DNA of 64,000 nt from SXXK01 sp046074645 (GCA_046074645.1 JBJTOP010000394.1:1-64000), one strand, 5' to 3'; positions 34,726-43,924 are shown, counted from the stretch's first letter. Notes: generated by a model from the letters alone, not told the origin. Numbers and translations are program-made.

Positions 34726-34869
34726 GCGACAGCTGACGCGGCACTCGCGATCGCGTTTCCTTTCAGTTGCGGGAGTGCCGCAGAGTGAACGACTGGCAGC
34801 GGCACGAAAGATCTGCATCACGTTTGAAGTTGCCACGACCACGTCCGCTACGCCTCGGACAACTACGCC

Positions 34870-35112
34870 GAGCGAGCGGCTGGGCGGAAGCCCCCGGCTG
34901 TGTTTCGCACCAAAGGTGCCCGCGCTGGCAAGGGCGTTGTCGGGGCGTTGGCAGGGCTGTTTGCCCGCAGGCTGCCGCCATGCGGCTCTGATAGCGGTCG
35001 GGCGGAAGCCCACGGCGATGTTTCGCACCGAAGGTGCACGCGCTGGCGAGTGCGTTGGCGGGGCGTTGGCAGGCCCATCGCCCGCAGGCTGCCGCCATGC
35101 GGCTGACGTTGC
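34870..35112 (+). repeat. Interspersed hairpin repeat, two tandem units
   Basis: Two successive units of about 115 bases, each made of GCGGAAGCCC..CGGC, a CGCACC(a/g)aaGGTGC hairpin, GGCGTTGGCAGG and CCCGCAGGCTGCCGCCATGCGGCT. Same family as at 5.9, 44.0 and 57.8 kb. Confidence 0.85.
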
Positions 35113-35457
35113 GGCTGGGATTGCGTTTGGGCTGGCCCCCAGCTTCCTTCCAAACAGCGACCCCAAAATCGTCCTCCGCTTTTCAATATCTCTCCGCAGG
35201 CCAAACTCTAAGTCCCGTCTGACCAGTACACGCATTCGAGGTTTTTTGGACCTTACATCTTACGGGTTTCTGGCGGCCGACGCATCCGTGTTGTCCTTCT
35301 TCGCGGGGTCCGAATTCCTGAAGTCAGCGCAGCCTGGTGATGCTGCAAAGCGGCTGACATACCAAACAGTGATGGAACTGAAAGTCGGTGAGGTGCCGGC
35401 ATGGTTTCGCCGCGCAGTTCTCGACAAGGTCACGGCCTGAGAGCAGGCGATTGACTT

Positions 35458-35550
35458 CACCTCGAACGGGAAAGCCAAAACGACCGCGGTGAAAACCCTG
35501 CGGCCACCGCTGCTGCAGCTTCTCGCACCTCGCCTCGGAAAGAAAGTTTT
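35458..35550 (+). repeat. Direct repeat, copy 2 of 2
   Basis: Second copy of the 34640 repeat, beginning CGGGAAAGCCAAAACgaCCG. Spaced by about 820 bases, most of it the hairpin repeats. Confidence 0.7.
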
Positions 35551-35989
35551 CTCCGCAAGCAGTGTGCCCCCAGCGCCACAACTTTCCACACTTGCTGAGA
35601 ACGCTGAACCATGCACAATCGCAGATCGCAAGCAATCTGCCAACGGAGCAGTGTTCAAAGGCCTTATCGAACTGTAAACCCAAGGCGATAAACTAACGCA
35701 GCGCACTGCTCGCAAATGGCAGCATCTGAGGCCAGATAAACACTTTTTCAGATACGAAACAACGAATTCAAAAATGCCAATTCTTTGCGTTTTTTTGATG
35801 CTCATTTGTGGACAGAATTATCCTGTTTAGCCCGCCGCGACTGCTGATCCACAGACCGCCCAACTCCGACAGGCCCGAAATTTGCCGCTCAAGACGACTC
35901 GGTGGAAAAAGTTTTGACTCATTTTTTCACCACCAACAGCCTCCCAGCCGGCTTGTTTTTTCGTTGTCACGGCCTTTCTGGAGTTCATC

Positions 35990-38668
35990 ATGGATCTGCA
36001 AACCCGACCCTTCGTACGACGGCACAGGCGTTTTCACCTGCACTTTCTGTCTCTACTGGCGATCACCTGTTTTCTTCCTCAAATCCAGGCAGAGAATCCC
36101 GCGGAAATTCCCGTTGACGGCGATTTCCTGACCAGTGGGCTCACAGCTCCCGCCAGTCTCATCCGGGCCGGTCAGAAGATCGGTCCATGGTCGGTGGACA
36201 TGGGTAATGTGGGACTTCACATCGGCGCTTACGATGTGCCTTCCGGGGTCGGACACGTCATCGATCTCAACGGCACTCGGTCGGGTTCCATGTACCAGAC
36301 GATCAGTGTCACTCGTGGCACTCGCTATCGCGTTTCTTTCCTGATGTCGGGTGACTGGACAACAGATCCGGATCTGCCCAGAGGTCTCAGCCTTCGGTTC
36401 GGCAGCGAACGCGTTCAGTTCAGCATGGTTCGGCCACAGAACTGGTCCCGACAGAACATGCAGTGGCAGCTGATGACCGCAGAATTCGTCGCTGTCTTTC
36501 CGTTGTCAGGTCTGCGTTTTTCATCCGATTCTCCCGGAATGGTCAATGGCCCGCTGATCACCCACGTCACAGTGCTCGGCCCGCAGGTACTCCCAGGACC
36601 ACTCGAAGAAGTCTCCGTTCCTCTCCCATCTGAGCTGGATGTCTATGTGCGTGACAGATCGGCCGCCATAACGCTTGGAAAAGCTTTCTTCTGGGACATG
36701 CAGGCAGGCAGCGACGGCAAAACGGCCTGCGCCACCTGCCACTGGCACGCCGGTGCCGACATTCGCACGGTCAATACACTGAATCCGGGCGCTCCCGGCA
36801 GTACGTTCGGGCACCAGACATCCTCCGGCCCGGAACTGACATCAGCAGCACTCAGCAACTTCCGTGGCCCAAACCGGAAGATGCAGTCGTCCGACTATCC
36901 ATTTCATCGACTCCACGACCCCACGCTGCCGGGTGATGAGCCGGGCTCCACGGACCCGCAGAACCCGGTCACCCACGACACGATGGAGGTCACCGGTTCA
37001 CAGGGTGTCATCGCCCGAAAGTTTGGCTGGATCGTTGAAGGTTCCGCTGAGGACTCCGGCAGTTACGCGCACGACTCCCTGTTCCACCTTGGCAGCTCCA
37101 ACCTCAGACAGGTCACCGGTCGCAATGCCCCCACATCGATCAACGCCGTATTCTTCGATCGCTCCTTCTGGGACGGACGTGCCAATCATTACTTCAATGG
37201 CGTCAATCCCTTCGGAGACCTTGATCCCTCTGCGCGAGTACTCAAAGCGTCGGCAACGGGAGACTTTCAGGAAGTTCATATTCGATTGAACAACGCCGCT
37301 CTCGCATCTCAGGCCGTCGGTCCACCGAACAGTGATGTGGAAATGGCATGGAATGGGCGTCACTTTGCTGAACTTGGCCGCAAACTGCTCAGCCTGCGGC
37401 CGCTTGCCAGACAGCATGTCGCAGCAGACGACAGTGTGCTCGGCACCCACCGACACGCTTCCGGGCGCGGACTTGATCCCGAAACTGCCGGCTACGCCGT
37501 ACTCATCCGCCAGGCCTTCGCGCCGGAATGGTGGTCCGCCACCCAGCTTACCCACGACGGCTACACCCAGATGGAAGCTAACTTCTCGCTCTTCTGGGGA
37601 TTGGCAGTGATGCTTTACGAGTCCACCCTGATTTCAAATGAATCACCCTACGATCGATTTGCCCGCGGCGAAACAACCGCCCTCTCCGCCGCCGCAAAGG
37701 AAGGCCTGCAAACCTTCATGGATCACTGCAGCATGTGCCACAGCGGTCCCGAATTCGCCGGGGCAACTGTCCGAGAACTTCGCTCCGGATCCTCCCCTCG
37801 ACTTGTAGAACTTATGGCCATGGCGCAGGGTGTCGCAGTCTACGACAAAGGCTTCTACAACATCGGTGCCAGACGAACAATCGAAGACATCGCCGTCGGT
37901 GCCACGCACCCGGTCTTCGGCCCTCTCTCCTACTCACGTCAGGAACAACTCGGCCACGACCCGGATCCCAACAGCCACCTCTCGCCCTCTGAACGTATCG
38001 CCGTGATGGGAGCCTTCAAAACTCCAACACTCCGTAACGTCGAACTCACCGGCCCCTACATGCACAATGGCGGCATGAAGTCACTCACAGAAGTCGTCCA
38101 GTTCTATACTCGCGGTGCCGACTTTAAACATGCCAATATCCATAACCTCGACCCTGACGTTAACGGCATCTCTGACCTCCAGGGGAACCCAGCCGAAATC
38201 GCAAAGGTCGTCGAATTTCTCAAACACCTCACCGACCCACGCGTCCGCCTCCAGAAGGCCCCCTTCGATCACCCCGAACTCGTGCTGCCCAACGGACACC
38301 ACGAAGTCGATCAAAACGTCCTCGATAGCTACTTCGTGCTTCCCGCCAACGGCCGCGACGGCGGAGCACCACTCGGGTCGTTCGAAGAAGCGCTGGAGTC
38401 CGGACTGCTGATTCCTGATACAAACGACTCAGTCCCGGAACCACCGCAGAGTGTCCCACCAGCGGTTGAACCGCCAGCGGTTGAACCGCCAGCGGCCGAA
38501 CCGCCGGCAACCGAACCACCGGCAGTTGAACCGCCAGCATTGGAACCACCAGCAACCGAACCACCAGCAGCCGAATCACCGGCAGCCGAACCACCGGCAA
38601 CCGAACCACCAGCAACCGAACCACCAGCAACCGAACCACCAGCAGCCGAACCGCCGGCACGGCCCTGA
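35990..38668 (+). CDS. Di-haem cytochrome c peroxidase-like protein with N-terminal lectin-like domain and Pro-rich tail
   Basis: 892 aa. A signal peptide (hydrophobic LHFLSLLAITCFL) is followed by a domain like the choice-of-anchor C/DUF642 group (PWSVDMGNVGLH, GSMYQTISVTRGTRYRVSF, about residues 40-200). Next is a two-haem peroxidase/MauG-like body with CxxCH at CATCH and CSMCH, and AFKTPTLRNVELTGPYMHNGGM. The end (about residue 820 on) is a Pro/Ala/Glu repeat tail. GGAG lies 8 bases before the ATG. It should be periplasmic or extracellular and reduce peroxide or oxidise a partner; the tail and lectin-like part are unusual. Confidence 0.85.
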   Translation: MDLQTRPFVRRHRRFHLHFLSLLAITCFLPQIQAENPAEIPVDGDFLTSGLTAPASLIRAGQKIGPWSVDMGNVGLHIGAYDVPSGVGHVIDLNGTRSGSMYQTISVTRGTRYRVSFLMSGDWTTDPDLPRGLSLRFGSERVQFSMVRPQNWSRQNMQWQLMTAEFVAVFPLSGLRFSSDSPGMVNGPLITHVTVLGPQVLPGPLEEVSVPLPSELDVYVRDRSAAITLGKAFFWDMQAGSDGKTACATCHWHAGADIRTVNTLNPGAPGSTFGHQTSSGPELTSAALSNFRGPNRKMQSSDYPFHRLHDPTLPGDEPGSTDPQNPVTHDTMEVTGSQGVIARKFGWIVEGSAEDSGSYAHDSLFHLGSSNLRQVTGRNAPTSINAVFFDRSFWDGRANHYFNGVNPFGDLDPSARVLKASATGDFQEVHIRLNNAALASQAVGPPNSDVEMAWNGRHFAELGRKLLSLRPLARQHVAADDSVLGTHRHASGRGLDPETAGYAVLIRQAFAPEWWSATQLTHDGYTQMEANFSLFWGLAVMLYESTLISNESPYDRFARGETTALSAAAKEGLQTFMDHCSMCHSGPEFAGATVRELRSGSSPRLVELMAMAQGVAVYDKGFYNIGARRTIEDIAVGATHPVFGPLSYSRQEQLGHDPDPNSHLSPSERIAVMGAFKTPTLRNVELTGPYMHNGGMKSLTEVVQFYTRGADFKHANIHNLDPDVNGISDLQGNPAEIAKVVEFLKHLTDPRVRLQKAPFDHPELVLPNGHHEVDQNVLDSYFVLPANGRDGGAPLGSFEEALESGLLIPDTNDSVPEPPQSVPPAVEPPAVEPPAAEPPATEPPAVEPPALEPPATEPPAAESPAAEPPATEPPATEPPATEPPAAEPPARP
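38457..38665 (+). repeat. Coding minisatellite, 15-base units
   Basis: Thirteen units of about 15 bases coding PPA(V/A/T/L)E, starting near CCAGCGGTTGAAC, encode the Pro-rich tail of the peroxidase. Confidence 0.85.
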
Positions 38669-38726
38669 AACAGCCTGTAACAGTCTGGTAGCAGTCCAGA
38701 CACGACGGTCGCTTCCATCAAAACCC

Positions 38727-38766
38727 GCAGGCAGACATCTCCGAATGTCTGCCTGCACGCATTTTC
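38727..38766 (+). terminator. Hairpin after the peroxidase gene
   Basis: 12-base perfect stem GCAGGCAGACAT / ATGTCTGCCTGC with 6-base loop CTCCGA, then ACGCATTTTCG. Probable terminator, only a short T-tract. Confidence 0.7.
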
Positions 38767-38871
38767 GATAGGGTGCCAATCGCCGGATTTTCACAAGGCG
38801 GCATTCACGATACATTTTCCGATCGATCAGCACATCAAGGAAAGTTGCCCTGCAAACCAATCCGAGCAGCC

Positions 38872-40209
38872 ATGTCCACCACTCGCACCATCCGCGTCGA
38901 AACACTCACCCGCGTTGAGGGCGAGGGCGCATTGAACATCCGCGTGGATGGCGACATCGTCGAGTCTGCCCAGCTGGCGATTTACGAACCCCCGCGGTTC
39001 TTCGAGGCCTTTCTTCGCGGACGTCCTCTGGAAGAAGTGCCCGATCTGACCGCCAGAATCTGCGGCATTTGCCCGGTTGCCTATCAGCTGACGTCCGTTC
39101 AGGCTCTGGAGAGGGCACTCGGAATCATAATCACTCCGGAACTGCGTCGCCTGCGACGCCTGATGTACTGCGCTGAGTGGATCGAGAGCCATGCACTGCA
39201 CATTCATCTGCTTCAGGCACCCGACTTTTTTGACGCGGCCAGCGGCATCGAACTGGCTCAGCGTTTTCCTCAGGAAATCAACCGTGGCCTGACCCTGAAG
39301 AAATACGGTAATCAGCTTCTGGAGATCCTTGGAGGTCGGGCCATACATCCGGTGAATGTCGCTGTCGGCGGTTTTCATCGCGCCCCCAAAGTTGCCGAAT
39401 TGCAGGCACTCATCCCGCGTTTCGAGGAAGGCTGTCGCCTTGCCGCGGACGCAACCCGCTGGTTCGCCACCCTTCCCTTTCCGGATTTCGAGGGTCATTG
39501 GGAGCTGACGGCGCTGCGGCATCCTGACGAGTACCCGATGAACGAGGGTGATGTGTGTTCCACAGCGGGCAGCCGTGTTTCCGTTGACGATTTCGAAACG
39601 ACTTACGTGGAAGAGCACGTTCCGCACAGCACCGCACTTCAGGCCTGCAGGCTGCCTGACCATTCCGCCTACTGCGTCGGTCCGCTCGCCCGTATTTGCC
39701 TCAATCGCAGTCAGCTTCATCCAGCAGCCCAGCGCGTCGCCGACGAAATCGCCTTTGTTACTCCCTGCCGAAAACCCTTTATGGCAATCCTTGCCCGCTG
39801 CCTCGAAGTCCTTCACGCGTTCTCTGAAGCACTCGATATTCTCCGGGACTACCGCGGAACCAAAGTCGCCAAAGTCCCCTGCAACTATGCAGTCAGCTCC
39901 GGCTGTGCCGCCACGGAAGCTCCGCGCGGACTGATCTATCAGCGGTATTCTGTGGATGCCGATGGCAAAGTCGTCAGCGCGAAAATCATGCCACCCACGT
40001 CACAAAATCAGCGACAGATCGAACTGGACCTGAGGCGGTGGCTGCCACCACTGCTGCAACTCCCGGACCAGCAGATTGCGGACGCCTGCGAAAAACTCAT
40101 CCGCACGTGGGATCCCTGCATCAGCTGTTCCACGCACTTCCTCAAAGTCCGCATTGATCGCAGCACGACCACCAACAGCACTTCAGCGGCACTCGAAAGC
40201 CCCCGATGA
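38872..40209 (+). CDS. [NiFe]-hydrogenase large subunit (group 3-like)
   Basis: A 445-aa large subunit starting MSTTRTIRVETLTRVEGEGA. The four nickel-binding cysteines are in RICGICPVAYQ (L1) and DPCISCSTHFLK (L2). The L2 motif continues past STH with a 23-residue tail, which the maturation protease would remove. The L1 motif has Tyr where many relatives have His. The next gene, a maturation protease, overlaps by four bases. No small (iron-sulfur) subunit, diaphorase or Hyp genes are near. It probably belongs to the cytoplasmic NAD(P)-linked group 3; the partners must be elsewhere. Confidence 0.9.
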   Translation: MSTTRTIRVETLTRVEGEGALNIRVDGDIVESAQLAIYEPPRFFEAFLRGRPLEEVPDLTARICGICPVAYQLTSVQALERALGIIITPELRRLRRLMYCAEWIESHALHIHLLQAPDFFDAASGIELAQRFPQEINRGLTLKKYGNQLLEILGGRAIHPVNVAVGGFHRAPKVAELQALIPRFEEGCRLAADATRWFATLPFPDFEGHWELTALRHPDEYPMNEGDVCSTAGSRVSVDDFETTYVEEHVPHSTALQACRLPDHSAYCVGPLARICLNRSQLHPAAQRVADEIAFVTPCRKPFMAILARCLEVLHAFSEALDILRDYRGTKVAKVPCNYAVSSGCAATEAPRGLIYQRYSVDADGKVVSAKIMPPTSQNQRQIELDLRRWLPPLLQLPDQQIADACEKLIRTWDPCISCSTHFLKVRIDRSTTTNSTSAALESPR

Positions 40210-40736
40210 CCACCGCCACTGCACTTGTCGCCGGACTTGGGAGTGCGCATGGTGACGACCAGGCTGGCTGGCTGGCGGTCGATCACCTGAATGTCCTGCT
40301 GTCAGCAGGTTTGGGTTCCGGAATCCGCGTGGACGCCCGCCGGATCAGCTCTCCAATCGACCTGCTGACGCTCTTGGCTGAATATCCGCGAGTGCTGATC
40401 TGCGACGCCCTGCAGTGCTCGCCAGCAGCAGCTTCGCAGGACTGTCTTTGCGTCGAACTGCCCCAGCCATGGACCGCTCAGAGCCTCGCAGACTGCTTTT
40501 CCCCGGCCACGTCGCCCCGCACCGGCACTCATGGAATCGGGCTTTTCGAGGTCCTGCAGATTGCTCAGTTTCAACTGCAGCTGTCAAGTCACCTGCCGCG
40601 CGTGAAGCTGTTTGGTATCCCTGCCAGCGACTTTTCAGCATTTGCCTGTCCGTCGCCTGCAACGATCAACAGCGCCCGCAGGGTGGCCGAGCAGATGCTG
40701 CTGGAACTGGTGGTTCCCTGTGACGCGTCAATTTGA
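40206..40736 (+). CDS. Hydrogenase maturation protease (HyaD/HycI-like)
   Basis: 176 aa with the GLGSAHGDDQAGW motif of the M52 family (the first Asp binds nickel) and the HGIGLFEVLQIA region near residue 107. It should cleave the C-terminal tail from the large subunit after nickel insertion. The ATGA overlap with the upstream gene indicates coupling. Confidence 0.87.
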   Translation: MTTATALVAGLGSAHGDDQAGWLAVDHLNVLLSAGLGSGIRVDARRISSPIDLLTLLAEYPRVLICDALQCSPAAASQDCLCVELPQPWTAQSLADCFSPATSPRTGTHGIGLFEVLQIAQFQLQLSSHLPRVKLFGIPASDFSAFACPSPATINSARRVAEQMLLELVVPCDASI

Positions 40737-40799
40737 TAGCCTGCGGAACCCAGTCCGGTGATTCCCACAGTGCTCCGAACCGCCCTGCGCCGCACGCCC

Positions 40800-41336
40800 A
40801 TGTCCAGCCCCCCCCGTATTCATATCATCGGCCGGAAAAACGCCGGCAAAACCACGCTCGTCTGCGAGCTCCTGCAACTGCTCACCAGCCGCGGGCTCAG
40901 GGTGGCCAGTGTCAAGCACACGCACCATCAGCATGAGCTCGATACCCCCGGCAAGGACTCACACCGCCATCGTGAATCCGGCGCCGCCGCCGTTGGTATC
41001 CTGTCACCACAAATAACCGCTCTGTTTATCCCCGCAGATCGCGCCAGCCGGACCGATGCCGATCGCTATCAGGCGTTCGAATCCGCCTTTCAGGACTGCC
41101 TGCTGATTCTGGTGGAAGGAGATCAGCATACCGCAGCTCCCAGGATCGAAGTCTGGCGCGAGGCCTGCGGCCAGCCACCAATTGCTGCTGACGACTCAGC
41201 TGTCCTCGCACTCATCACCGACTCCCAGCCACCAGCCAGTGTCAACTGCAGCGTGCTCCCCAGAAATCCGCTCGATGCCGTCCTGAACCTTATCCTCAAA
41301 CAGGTACACCATGCAGACTTATTCCCAGCCCGCTGA
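40800..41336 (+). CDS. mobB: Molybdopterin-guanine dinucleotide biosynthesis adaptor protein B
   Basis: 178 aa starting MSSPPRIHIIGRKNAGKTTL (P-loop). The pattern SVKHTHHQHELDTPGKDSHRHRESGAAAVG is the MobB signature. MobB binds GTP and helps MobA attach GMP to molybdopterin; MobA is not seen nearby. It overlaps panC by 26 bases, so mobB-panC are co-translated with the hydrogenase genes. Confidence 0.92.
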   Translation: MSSPPRIHIIGRKNAGKTTLVCELLQLLTSRGLRVASVKHTHHQHELDTPGKDSHRHRESGAAAVGILSPQITALFIPADRASRTDADRYQAFESAFQDCLLILVEGDQHTAAPRIEVWREACGQPPIAADDSAVLALITDSQPPASVNCSVLPRNPLDAVLNLILKQVHHADLFPAR

Positions 41337-42168
41337 TATTCATGCCGCCATTCGAAATGCGCGAAGACAGGGACAGACAATCGGCTGCGTTCCAACCATG
41401 GGAGCCCTGCACGCCGGCCATGCCAGCCTCATCGAACGTGCCCGCTCGGAATGCTCCTGTGTGGTCGCCACCATCTTCGTGAACCCCACGCAGTTCGGCC
41501 CCAGTGAAGACTTCAGCCGTTACCCACGCACACTTGATGCCGACCTCGATATCTGCCGACGTGCCGGGGCCGATATCGTCTTCACTCCGGCTGTTTCCGA
41601 CATGTACTCCCCCAACGCCGAAACCATCGTCCGCGTCAAAGACATCTCGACAATTCTTGAAGGTGCCCACCGCCCAGGGCACTTCGATGGCGTTACCACC
41701 GTTGTCTCAAAACTCTTCCTGATCACCGAACCAGACCGCGCTTACTTCGGACAAAAAGACTTTCAACAGCAACTCATCATTCGTCGCATGGTTCGCGACC
41801 TGAACTTCCCTGTCGAAATCATCACCTGTCCGATCATCCGAGAACCCGATGGACTGGCCATGAGCAGTCGGAATCGCTACCTCACAACCGAAGAACGCAG
41901 AACAGCGACTGCAATCTCGCAGTCGCTCTGGTTCGCCGAATCCATGGCTGACCAGCCCCACGCTCAACCCGTCACCGTCCAGCTCGCACTCACTGAACGC
42001 CTGAATGCCGTTCCGGGAATCGAACTGCAGTATGCTCTTGTTGCCTGTCCTGACACACTCATCCAGATTCCCGCTGGCTCCCGGGTCGCCAATGCCGTCG
42101 CCCTCGTCGCCGCGCGCGTCGGAACGACTCGACTTCTTGACAATCACATCCTGAAGTTCCGCCAGTGA
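41311..42168 (+). CDS. panC: Pantothenate synthetase
   Basis: 285 aa with the HIGH-like TMGALHAGHASLI, the FVNPTQFGPSEDFSRYPRT block, AYFGQKDFQQ and MSSRNRYL (KMSKS-like) of PanC. It joins pantoate and beta-alanine with ATP. It overlaps mobB and ends the hydrogenase-mobB-panC run. Confidence 0.95.
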   Translation: MQTYSQPADIHAAIRNARRQGQTIGCVPTMGALHAGHASLIERARSECSCVVATIFVNPTQFGPSEDFSRYPRTLDADLDICRRAGADIVFTPAVSDMYSPNAETIVRVKDISTILEGAHRPGHFDGVTTVVSKLFLITEPDRAYFGQKDFQQQLIIRRMVRDLNFPVEIITCPIIREPDGLAMSSRNRYLTTEERRTATAISQSLWFAESMADQPHAQPVTVQLALTERLNAVPGIELQYALVACPDTLIQIPAGSRVANAVALVAARVGTTRLLDNHILKFRQ

Positions 42169-42336
42169 GCTGTTCTGCCTGAGTTGCTCACGGAATTCGC
42201 AGGACCCGCGCGAAGGACAGGCAGCTCGACGCAGACGGCCAAACCGGTATCTCCAGGCATTTCTCGATATATGCTGCATAAAAACCGATGAATGCCTTGA
42301 CAGATACTCCCACCAACGGCAAGATCTTCCCGGAAC

Positions 42337-42352
42337 TGGGAATTAATTCCCA
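42337..42352. promoter_or_regulatory. Perfect 16-base palindrome
   Basis: TGGGAATTAATTCCCA, with no loop, in the gap before the DUF1559 gene. Such a site could bind a dimeric regulator; no direct support. Confidence 0.35.
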
Positions 42353-42551
42353 AACAGCTCCGCACTTTACGACTCATACATCAGCGGCCATGCTGCTGAA
42401 CACAAACCGTCGTGATTCGCTGTTCGCCGGACTCATTCCACTGAACAACCCTCAAAATTTTCGCTCACGTAATTAGCTATTTTCGGTCTGAGTTTTGCTC
42501 CCCAAAATCAAAGTGTTGTGTGTCAGATGACCTGCTGATTTTGTAAGCCTC

Positions 42552-42580
42552 AGCGGCTTCCCATGGCCGCTTTTTTTTTC
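42552..42580 (+). terminator. Terminator-like hairpin in the DUF1559 leader
   Basis: AGCGGC / GCCGCT stem with 8-base loop then eight T. It is 30 bases from the DUF1559 ATG and about 380 after panC, so it may be an attenuator as well as a terminator. Confidence 0.75.
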
Positions 42581-42610
42581 TGTTTTCCGTACTTGCAACA
42601 GGAGTTTTTC

Positions 42611-43669
42611 ATGAAGACGACGTTCCTTGTCGCTCGCAGCCATCGGCGGCGCGGGTTCACCCTGATCGAACTGCTGGTGGTGATTGCAATCATCGCCATC
42701 CTCGTCGCCCTGCTCCTTCCGGCCGTCCAACAGGCCCGCGAAGCAGCTCGACGCACCCAGTGCAAAAACAACCTCAAACAACTGGTGCTGGCACTCCACA
42801 ACCACCATGATGTCAAAAACCGATTTCCGGTTGGCATCAGCATTGGCCGCAGCTGGTGGGCCAACATGAACGTCGCTCCCACCCTCTACGACAATCCTCC
42901 GGGTGGCTACTTCCCTAACAGCTCCTACCCCCTCGAAGGCCCCTGCTATTCCTGGGCTTTCTACAGCCTGCCGTATCTTGAACAGGCCAACATCTACAGC
43001 CAGATGGACCCATCCCTGCGGGGTGGTGCCTGGCCATGGTGGTACATGATGAGAGACGGCAAAGCTCTGACAGGCACAACCCTCCCTGTCTTCATGTGTC
43101 CGTCTGACCCCAATGCCAACTCGCCCTGGGTCGATCCAGGTTACCCTGACGGTCGCGCCGCCGTCAGCAGCTACCTCGGCATCATCGGCACCCACACCTA
43201 TAAGGTCGCTCCAACCTCCACCTTCCCCGACCCCCGTGGTGGCAGCTTCAAAAACGTCGCAGGTCAGGATGGTATGCTCTACGTCAACTCGTCCGTCAAA
43301 TTCCGTGACGTCACCGATGGCACATCCAACACCGCCATGATCGGCGAACGCAGCGTGCCCGATGGCAAGGAATACGGCTGGATCATCGCCGCCTGGGGTG
43401 CTGATGGCCAGGGCTTCGGCGTCGCCGACTGCGTCCTCGGTATGGAAGAACGTTTCTCCACACCGGCCGGACTGAACCAGGCTCCCTCCTACTACAAACC
43501 CGGCAAGCCCAGCGTCTACGAAGACATGTATCACTTCTGGAGCTATCATACCGGTGGAGCCCAGTTTGGTCTCGTCGATGGCTCGGTCCAGTTCCTGTCA
43601 CACTCCGTTGACAAAACAATCATCTACGGTCTGGCCAGCCGCGGTGGTGGCGAAACCTTCTCGTTCTGA
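42611..43669 (+). CDS. DUF1559-containing type IV pilin-like protein
   Basis: 352 aa with the prepilin N-terminus RGFTLIELLVVIAIIAILV and the QQAREAARRTQCKNNLKQL following it, then the DUF1559 body (FWSYHTGGAQFGLVDGSVQFL, HSVDKTIIYGLASRGGGE). AGGAG sits just before the ATG. The family is abundant in planctomycetes and is thought to form pseudopili or fibres; exact role unknown. Confidence 0.93.
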   Translation: MKTTFLVARSHRRRGFTLIELLVVIAIIAILVALLLPAVQQAREAARRTQCKNNLKQLVLALHNHHDVKNRFPVGISIGRSWWANMNVAPTLYDNPPGGYFPNSSYPLEGPCYSWAFYSLPYLEQANIYSQMDPSLRGGAWPWWYMMRDGKALTGTTLPVFMCPSDPNANSPWVDPGYPDGRAAVSSYLGIIGTHTYKVAPTSTFPDPRGGSFKNVAGQDGMLYVNSSVKFRDVTDGTSNTAMIGERSVPDGKEYGWIIAAWGADGQGFGVADCVLGMEERFSTPAGLNQAPSYYKPGKPSVYEDMYHFWSYHTGGAQFGLVDGSVQFLSHSVDKTIIYGLASRGGGETFSF

Positions 43670-43701
43670 TTGAACTCCCCCTGTTACTCATACCACAACC
43701 T

Positions 43702-43735
43702 CGCTGCCGTCTGTTGACGGCAGCGTTTGTTTTTC
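43702..43735 (+). terminator. Rho-independent terminator
   Basis: CGCTGCCGTC / GACGGCAGCG with loop TGTT followed by TTTGTTTTTC. Confidence 0.93.
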
Positions 43736-43759
43736 AGCACCATCAAAAAGGAAACCATC

Positions 43760-43924
43760 ATGCGAACCTTCCTCGCATTCTGCACACTCTGCGCCCTCAC
43801 CCTCTCCATCATCGGCTGCGGCGGCGAAGTCGAACCCTCTGCGGCAAACAATGGCGTTGCCCCCAAAGCTCCCGATAACATTCCCAAAGCACCCGGCAAA
43901 CCCACCGGCAAGGCTGCTCAGTAG
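43760..43924 (+). CDS. Small lipoprotein
   Basis: 54 aa with a lipoprotein signal (MRTFLAFCTLCALTLSIIGC) and a Lys/Pro/Ala-rich mature end. AAAAGGAAA lies about 6 bases before the ATG. Its position right after a DUF1559 gene and terminator is a common planctomycete pattern; function unknown. Confidence 0.7.
   Translation: MRTFLAFCTLCALTLSIIGCGGEVEPSAANNGVAPKAPDNIPKAPGKPTGKAAQ

Larger units (their letters stand above)
34578..35989. other. Gene-free block with repeats
   Basis: I find no convincing gene. 34640-34730 and 35455-35550 are direct repeats. Between them (34870-35110) lie two tandem copies of the interspersed hairpin repeat. The last 300 bases lead into the peroxidase gene. Confidence 0.65.
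42169..42610. other. Intergenic region with a palindrome and a terminator-like hairpin
   Basis: No gene recognised. A 16-base perfect palindrome lies at 42337-42352, and a terminator hairpin at 42552-42579, only about 30 bases before the DUF1559 gene. Confidence 0.6.

Noticed and set aside
34559..35440. Open frame of 293 residues on the plus strand
   Set aside because: It runs through the hairpin repeats and direct repeats; the translation is low-complexity and matches no family.
38457..38665. Repeat array resembling CRISPR spacing
   Set aside because: Units are contiguous 15-mers in frame in a coding region, with no spacers.
42288..42476. Small open frame of 62 residues
   Set aside because: No ribosome site, no recognisable feature, and it covers the 16-base palindrome.
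42473..43549. Open frame of 358 residues antisense to the DUF1559 gene
   Set aside because: DUF1559 and prepilin motifs are on the plus strand.
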